Source: Cryptomeria japonica (Eukaryota > Streptophyta > Pinopsida > Cupressales > Cupressaceae). From it: a stretch of 64,000 bases of DNA. A model generated the notes under the pieces. The model saw only the letters and a list, made by a program, of their open reading frames with translations. It had not been told where the DNA came from and did not search any database. The position numbers and the translations under genes were made by a program. Of this stretch, positions 57,842-64,000 are shown piece by piece. The first letter of the stretch is position 1. Every line of letters starts with the position of its first letter. Location of the stretch: assembly GCF_030272615.1 (NCBI RefSeq), contig NC_081413.1, positions 330,445,302-330,509,301 of the forward strand, read 5' to 3'.

Positions 57842-58792
57842 TGTAGTGCCCACCCTTGACTTGATGTGTTTTGACTAGAGTTGACTTTTAATTCATGCAT
57901 GATAGACATTACTAGGCATAGGCTATTTCAGATGATTTATATGATGTTGATACTATCATTATTGTTCGTGTGATTTATTAGCCACTATATACTTATTATG
58001 TGATTGATTATCAAAAGACTATATCGATCATGTGATTTGATGAGCATAAGTGTTTTACATGCCTTACTATAATCATGAATTATGATAATCATGCACTTGA
58101 TGATGTTTTTATGTACTAACCATATTTAATGATTATCTATGATGAGTTGATTGTATGGTGTGTTTGGTTGTTGCTTGACTGTCTTCGGGATAGAGACAAT
58201 GCTACATCACTCATTGTGATTCTCTAACCCTTGTCTGTTATTATATATATATATATATATATATATGCATATGTCGTATCATTGCTTTGTGGATGCAGAA
58301 TCTACAGGTACCAGACATTGACTCCACCTGGCTCCACCGGTCTGAGCGTGTCTTTAAATCCCAATGGCAATTGGTTGGGAGTTGGCACAAGTTCCCCTTA
58401 CATACTCTAGGTCTAAGTTGTTTACTGTGAGTCGTCAGCGTCTTGGCGCAAGTCGCCATGTCAGCTAGTAAGCTTGATTTCTTATGTGTTGTATGTTAGT
58501 ATTGGTTGGTTAGTTCTGCTATGTTGAGACGGATTGATGATTGATGCGAGATTAAATAGTTAATAATGTTTAATTTAATTTATTGGATTCTTGCCTTTTG
58601 GGGTATTTAATTATTTGATATTTAAATATTTAATTATTTTAATGATGATTTAATATTTATTGTTTAGCCTATATTGCGGTTTTATATTTATTTGTGATTT
58701 GACCTTTTATTGGTATTTAATTGTTTGTTTATTTATTTAATTGTCTATGGTTTAATATTTATTTGGTATTTAATGTTTATTTGGTTCTTTAA
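57842..58792 (+). mobile_element. LTR fragment (TGTAGTGCCC family), plus strand
   Basis: Begins TGTAGTGCCCACCCTTGACT at the coding break and shares internal landmarks with the minus-strand fragment 16060-16678. It has a (TA)n run (58242-58266) and an AT-rich TTTAATTATTT section, and is cut at 58792 by the Sirevirus LTR. No CA end is visible, so it is a partial LTR. Confidence 0.55.
58242..58266. repeat. (TA)n microsatellite
   Basis: 25 bp of alternating T and A. Confidence 0.95.
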
Positions 58793-59844
58793 TGTAGGTC
58801 TCGGGGACAACTAAGAGTGGGGGGGTGAATCAGTTGTTCAATAAATTCAAACCAAAATCTTATTAACCAACTAATTGCTTAATATCGGTAAGACAGTTAA
58901 TTGTGTCGGTAAACAGTGTTAACAAGAAATGTTGTACCGGGAAGAATTAATGCATGAAACATAAGCACAAAGTCAACCACAACACATGACACAAATATTT
59001 GTACGTGGAAACCCTGTAAGGGGAAAAACCACGGTGGGAAACCTTACCCACAATCAGATGATACTACTGTAGATAGTAAGTGTACAAGAGGGGTCTGCAC
59101 ATGCAGAAAGGCCAACAGCCTAGAGCTCACTGCTCAAACACAAATGGGAGTCACACTGACTATAGATGGATGGTTAAATCCAATGAGAATGTACTGCACA
59201 GAATAGCATCTTCATATGTTGGATTTAGTACCGGTGTAATTTTGATATGCTTCTACAAAAACCTAGCCTCACCTTCAAATGATGTCTTCGTGTATATCTC
59301 TGTTTAATCTCACATATACCTTCTTGTAATTCTTTTTCACATTCCACACTTGATCTTACAAATAAGATCTTACATCTATACCATACCCTAAGACCAATTT
59401 TAGTAGGTCGACTCTACAAGATATTACAATAAAACATTTTACAAATAATACAATATCCGATGCAATAATCGATTGAGCATGTCGGCTTAATGCATTTACA
59501 ACAATAATAAATCATCTCCATAGCGTGCCATGCTGATCTGGAAAAGATAAACCTGCCAGTGTAACCCTAGATAACCTGGACCTATTTGCCGGTGAAAGAA
59601 AATATGCAAATAAGAATATACCAATGATATTACTTCAAGGAAAAGTGTCCACATGACGTCTTCAACATTACCAAGTGTCTTCCATGTCCTTGCAGGTACC
59701 GGTGAACATTATATCCTACCGGTTAACCATATACCGGTGATTGTTGAACAGTTTACTGATTGCCAGTGAATGTTGCTAGATCTCCAAAGTAGGTGTGTTA
59801 GCAAGTGTTGACATCAATGACAAAACCATACCAAAATACCAACA
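58793..59844 (-). repeat. 3' LTR of the minus-strand Sirevirus-like element
   Basis: 1052 bp. On the minus strand it starts TGTTGGTATTTTGG at 59844 and ends GAGACCTACA at 58793 (CTAACA in the other copy). Where the plus-strand LTRs have GGTATAAAAGACT, this one reads GACACAATTAACT, so the candidate TATA box is lost. Confidence 0.88.
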
Positions 59845-60196
59845 ATCTCCCCCTTTGGCATTGATGGCAACACAAGATGGAAAAAACATCAACGTGTCAA
59901 AATAGAAATGCCAAATACAAAAACCAATTGTCCCCCTGGGAGTAATATGTGTTTATTAATATCAATCTCTCATACCAATCTCTCCTCAAAAAGATAATGC
60001 ACTCTCTCCAATGTTTTTCCATATATCTCTCCCCCTTTGACATCAAATGCCAAAGTCACAAAAAGGTCAAGTTCATACAAAATACCAATCAATTCAATAT
60101 ACCAACTACTCCCCCTGAGAAGTAGCTTCCTCATCAAATACCAGAATAAAAGATTTGTCCATTTAATTCTGTCGGTTGATGATAATCATCAACTGT
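59845..60196 (-). promoter_or_regulatory. 3' untranslated region with four polypurine-like tracts
   Basis: Plus-strand CTCCCCC-type tracts at about 59845-59860 (abutting the LTR, the PPT), 59928, 60025 and 60106. The order and number match 25348-25726. Confidence 0.75.
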
Positions 60197-63100
60197 CTAA
60201 GTCTCAACCGGTGGAGGTAGGACTCCAAGCTGATCTTTGAGATACTCAAAAGTTTCCTTATGCAAAGGTTTTGTAAAAATAATTGCAAGTTGTTCTTTAG
60301 TATTCACATAAACCAGTTTTATTTCTTTTTCTTCAACTTTTTCCCTTAGAAAATTCAGTTTGATAGAAACATGTTTTGTTTTAGAATGTAATACCAGATT
60401 CTTAGATATATCAATTGCTGCAGTGTTATCACAATATATAGTAATAGGTTCCTTGCATTTTACCTTTATGTCTTTCAACATTTGCTTAAGCCAAAGTACC
60501 TGTGTACAGTTTGTTGCTGCTGCAACATATTCTGATTCTGCTGTTGATAAAGATGTACAACTCTGTTTCTTACATAACCAAGAAACTAATCTCTTTCCAA
60601 GAAAGAATGCTCCTCCAGTGGTGCTCTTTCTATCATCCACATCTCCTGCCCAATTTGCATCTGTGTATGCATATAGATCAAAATTTTCATTTTTAGAATA
60701 CCATAATCCAAGATTTGTTGTGCCTTGTAAGTATCGGAAAATCCTTTTTCCTGCTGATTCATGATTTTCCTTAGGATTACTCTGAAATCTAGAAACTATA
60801 CATACTGCATTCATAATATCAGGTCTGGTTTGTGTCAAATACAGTAAACCTCCTATCATAGATTTGTATCTAGTTGGATTAATAGGTGTAGATTCATCCC
60901 TTTGAGATAATTTGTCATTTGTAGTCATAGGTGTGCTTACCGGTTTAGAGTTCTCCATCCCAAATTTCTTGAGTAGTTCTTTCAAGTACTTAGATTGACT
61001 CAAAAATATGTCTTTATCAGTCTGTAAAATCTGCAACCCTAAAAAGAATTTTATTTCTCCAATCATAGACATTTCAAATTCATGTTGCATTTTAAGAGAA
61101 AATTCTTTGCATAATCCATCTTCTCCTCCAAAGATTATATCATCAACAAATACTTCCATAATCAAAATGTCATCATTAGTTACTTTGTAATATAAATTGC
61201 TATCTGCATTTCCTTTAGTAAAACCAATTTTTAAGAGATACTTATCCAATCTTGCATACCAGGCTCTTGGAGCTTGTTTTAGTCCATATAGAGCTTTTCT
61301 TAATCTACAAACCATATCATTGTTATCTGTCAAAGAAAATCCATCAAGTTGTTCAATATAAACTTCTTCTTCAAGATCTCCATTCAAAAATGCACATTTA
61401 ATATCCATATGATAAACTTTGTAATCCTTGTGAGCTACAAAGGCTAAGAATAACCTAACTGCTTCAATTTTGGCTACCGGTGCAAAGGTTTCATTGTAAT
61501 CAACTCCTTCTTTCTGAGAATATCCCTTACACACTAGTCTTGCTTTATTCCTGACAACCTTACCATCTTCATTGAGTTTGTTTCTAAATACCCATTTGGT
61601 TCCAATTACATTTTTATTTTCAGGCCGGGGAACTAATGTCCAAGTATTATTTTTCTCAATTTGTTCTAATTCTTCTTCCATAGCTTTAATGCAAAATTTA
61701 TCTTCACATGCCTCATTGATAGATAATGGTTCAATTTGAGAAATAAGACATACCTCTTCATTTGCCAATCTTCCTCTTGTCATGACTCCTTTAAATTTGC
61801 TTCCAATTATCTGATCTTCAGAATGATACAGTCTTACATACTGGGGTGTCTTAGTCTGTTGTTGTTCTTCAATTACTGTGGTATCCTCCAGAGTAACTGG
61901 GTCATCATTCTGTATCGGTGGATTTACTATTGGTTCATTTTTCATAATTTCTGTTACCGGTTCAGAGTCTACATACCTTGAAGTTCCTCTGAATTGTTCA
62001 TCAATCTTTACATTTGTACTCTCAACAATTTTCTGTAATCTTTTATTAAAACATCTATAAGCTTTACTCTTAGATGAATAACCAAGAAATATTCCTTCAT
62101 CACTTCTAGGATCAAACTTGCCAATATACTCATCTCTTCTAATATAACATTTACTTCCAAAATTTCTGAAATACTTAAGAGTAGGAGTATTACCAAACCA
62201 TAGTTCATGAGGGGTCTTACCAGTTTCACCTTTGATGTGAACTTTGTTGAATGTATAGACAACAGTGCTTACTGCCTCTCTCCAGTACACATGTTGTAGA
62301 TTTGCTTCTAATAACATACTTCTTGCTGCATCCAAAATAGTTATGTTTTTCCTTTCAACAACTCCATTCTGTTGTGGTGTCCGAGGTGCTGATAACTGTC
62401 TTTTGATTCCATTCACTTCACAGAATGTATTAAAATCTCTAGATGTGAATTCACCTCCTTGATTAGATCTTAAACATTTAATTTTCTTACCGGTTTCATT
62501 TTCAACCATTGCTTCGAATAGTTTGAACTTCCCAAGTGCTTCTGATTTTTCCTTAAGAAAAGTAACCCAACACATTCTAGAATAATCATCAATAATTAGC
62601 ATGAAATATCTATCACCTTGTAAGCTTTTATTTCTAGCTGGACCACATAGATTAGTGTGAATTAAATCAAGAGCATTATTGGATTTTTCTAGAATACTTT
62701 TGAAACTAGCTCTAACTTGTTTTCCAAATTGACATTCCTTGCAAATTGTATTCTGAGGTTTCACAATTTTAGGTAGATCTCTAACTACCTTAGAAGTACT
62801 TTTTTTTACCATGCAATCAAAATTTACATGACATAGTCTTTTATGCCATAGCCAACTTTCATCTATATGAGCAATTAAGCATGCCTTTTCACTGTTATTC
62901 AAATGAAAGATATTTCCTCTAGTCCGATTACCGGTTGCAATTTCCAAACCAATTCTATTCATGATTTTGCATTTTCCATTTTTAAATTGTAACTGAAAAC
63001 CTTTCTCAACTAATTGACCAACACTTACAAGATTATGTTTTAATCCTTCAACATAGTAAACATTGTCATTGTTATGTTTACTATCAAGAGATATTGAACC

Positions 63101-64000
63101 CTTACCTTTGATTGAACAGGCTTTGTCATCTCCGAATCTTACTAAACCTCCATTGTATTCTTGAAAGTTCAAGAATTTACCTTTGTCTCCAGTCATGTGA
63201 TGTGAGCATCCAGAGTCAATAATCCATTCATCCTTTGATTCAACTTTAGCTGCTAGGGCTTGTTCTACCGGTGGAGCAATAGGTACCAGTTGATCTTCTG
63301 TTATAGCAACAAAGACCCATCTATTGTCTGCTAGATCCTCATCAGAATCATCAGTCACACCTTCATCAGCAATGTAACAAGATTTATCTTTGTTTTTCTT
63401 AAATCTGTATCTCTGATATTCAGGATTAGGTTTGTATGTTCTTCTAGCTTATTCTCTTAGTCTAGCATGTCTATCAGGGCATCTTGAAGCCATATGACCA
63501 ATCTTATTGCAATTGAAACATTTAAAGGGTGCTTTACCTTCATACTTACTTCCAATTGGACCTTTTGGCATTTTTCTTGCAAATAGTGCTTCAAGTTCTT
63601 CAAGCTCTTCATTCTCCTTTCTGGTTTCTTCAAGTTCTCTTGCATAAAAGGCTCTCCAGTCTAATTTGTCAAAAGATGGAGCAGATGATGTTGATGCTTT
63701 GAAGGCCAAATCAGTTTTTATAGCAACAGGACCAAATTCCTCTATTTCAAAAGCTGAAAGTTTTCCAATTAATGTATCCCTAGTTACTGATGTATTAGGC
63801 ATTGTTCTCAACTCATTAATAGCAATAACCTTCATTTTATATGCTGGTGGAAAACCTCTTAAGATTTTTGAAACAATCTCATCTTCGCTCAAGGTTCCTC
63901 CACAACATTTGATACCTAAAACAATTTCATTTACTCTTTCCATAAAAGCAAAAATTCTTTCATCTTCTTCCATTTTCAGATGTTCATACCTGACTTGGAA
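60197..64000 (-). pseudogene. gag-pol: Sirevirus-like gag-pol, nearly intact, one nonsense codon, 5' partial
   Basis: Minus strand, entering from beyond 64000. Gag core: DERIFAFMERVNEI and TRDTLIGKLSAFEIEEFG; intact zinc knuckle CFNCNKIGHMASRC. A TAA at 63449-63451 replaces a Glu codon (the plus copy reads GAAGAAGCTAGA), after which one 1053-codon frame continues in register. In it: protease [17 protein letters not shown]-pre-integrase [13 protein letters not shown]; integrase with HTNLCGP (62651-62653) and LRSNQGGEF (62462-62464), both catalytic Asp changed to Asn, and Glu kept (NGVVERK, 62354-62356). RT starts [20 protein letters not shown], has [14 protein letters not shown] and the catalytic box [12 protein letters not shown]. 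RNase H is [46 protein letters not shown]. Ends GVLPPPVET at TAG 60197-60199. RT and protease look functional; integrase does not. Confidence 0.93.

Larger units (their letters stand above)
58793..64000 (-). mobile_element. Sirevirus-like Ty1/copia element, minus strand, 5' end outside the window
   Basis: Same family as 17664-26784. Seen: the 3' LTR (58793-59844), four polypurine tracts, and gag-pol from the stop at 60197 to the window end. The N-terminus of Gag, the PBS and the 5' LTR lie past 64000. TTTAA (58788-58792) is the candidate target duplication, untestable here. Confidence 0.92.

Overview
This window looks like nuclear DNA of a plant with a large, repeat-rich genome. The evidence is nested LTR retrotransposons of the Ty1/copia Sirevirus, Ty1/copia Tork and Ty3/gypsy Tat/Ogre kinds, PBS sites of plant type, strongly AT-rich composition, and no compact operons. 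A conifer or other gymnosperm would fit, but the sequence alone does not prove it. No intact host gene, rRNA, tRNA gene or CRISPR array was found. Almost every coding stretch is retrotransposon-derived and most are broken. The family assignments come from protein motifs read by eye.

Layout. (1) 596-13532 is a complete, unusual element. It has two ~4.55 kb direct LTRs (TGTTG...CAACA), a perfect 5-bp target duplication (ACGCC), a tRNA-type PBS, an intact 677-codon Gag and a second 222-codon ORF, but no protease, integrase, RT or RNase H. It split a decayed gene-like sequence (529-595 and 13538-14331). (2) 14332-16678 is AT-rich DNA ending in a minus-strand LTR fragment. (3) 16679-30385 is a minus-strand Tork-like copia element, cut in its RT by a plus-strand Sirevirus-like copia element (17664-26784, TSD CAATG). 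The Sirevirus is itself cut in its integrase by a 2.4 kb solo LTR (20602-23018) whose 3' end resembles the LTR end of the element in (1). (4) 30386-34389 holds a degenerate 24-bp tandem repeat and a decayed Tat-like gag-protease-G-patch remnant. (5) 34390-46882 is probable Tat LTR sequence interrupted by two further insertions. One is a small non-autonomous LTR element present as a tandem dimer with three LTRs (35826-39129). The other is a 7.2 kb minus-strand gypsy-like element without pol (39679-46877, TSD ACTAC). (6) 46883-53636 is mostly unassigned. (7) 53637-57841 is a second Tat-like gag-protease-G-patch remnant, ending at another LTR (57842-58792). (8) 58793-64000 is a minus-strand Sirevirus copy with its 3' LTR and a gag-pol broken by only one stop, but with both integrase catalytic aspartates replaced by asparagine; its 5' end lies beyond the window.

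Relative ages follow from the nesting. The Tork element and the Tat remnants are oldest, the Sirevirus and small elements came later, and the solo LTR came later still. The gag-only element at the left looks comparatively young: its LTRs match over long runs (about 230 bp identical at 4441-4670) and both its ORFs are open. It is the best candidate for something little described: a very-long-LTR, Gag-encoding parasite that must borrow its enzymes from another element.
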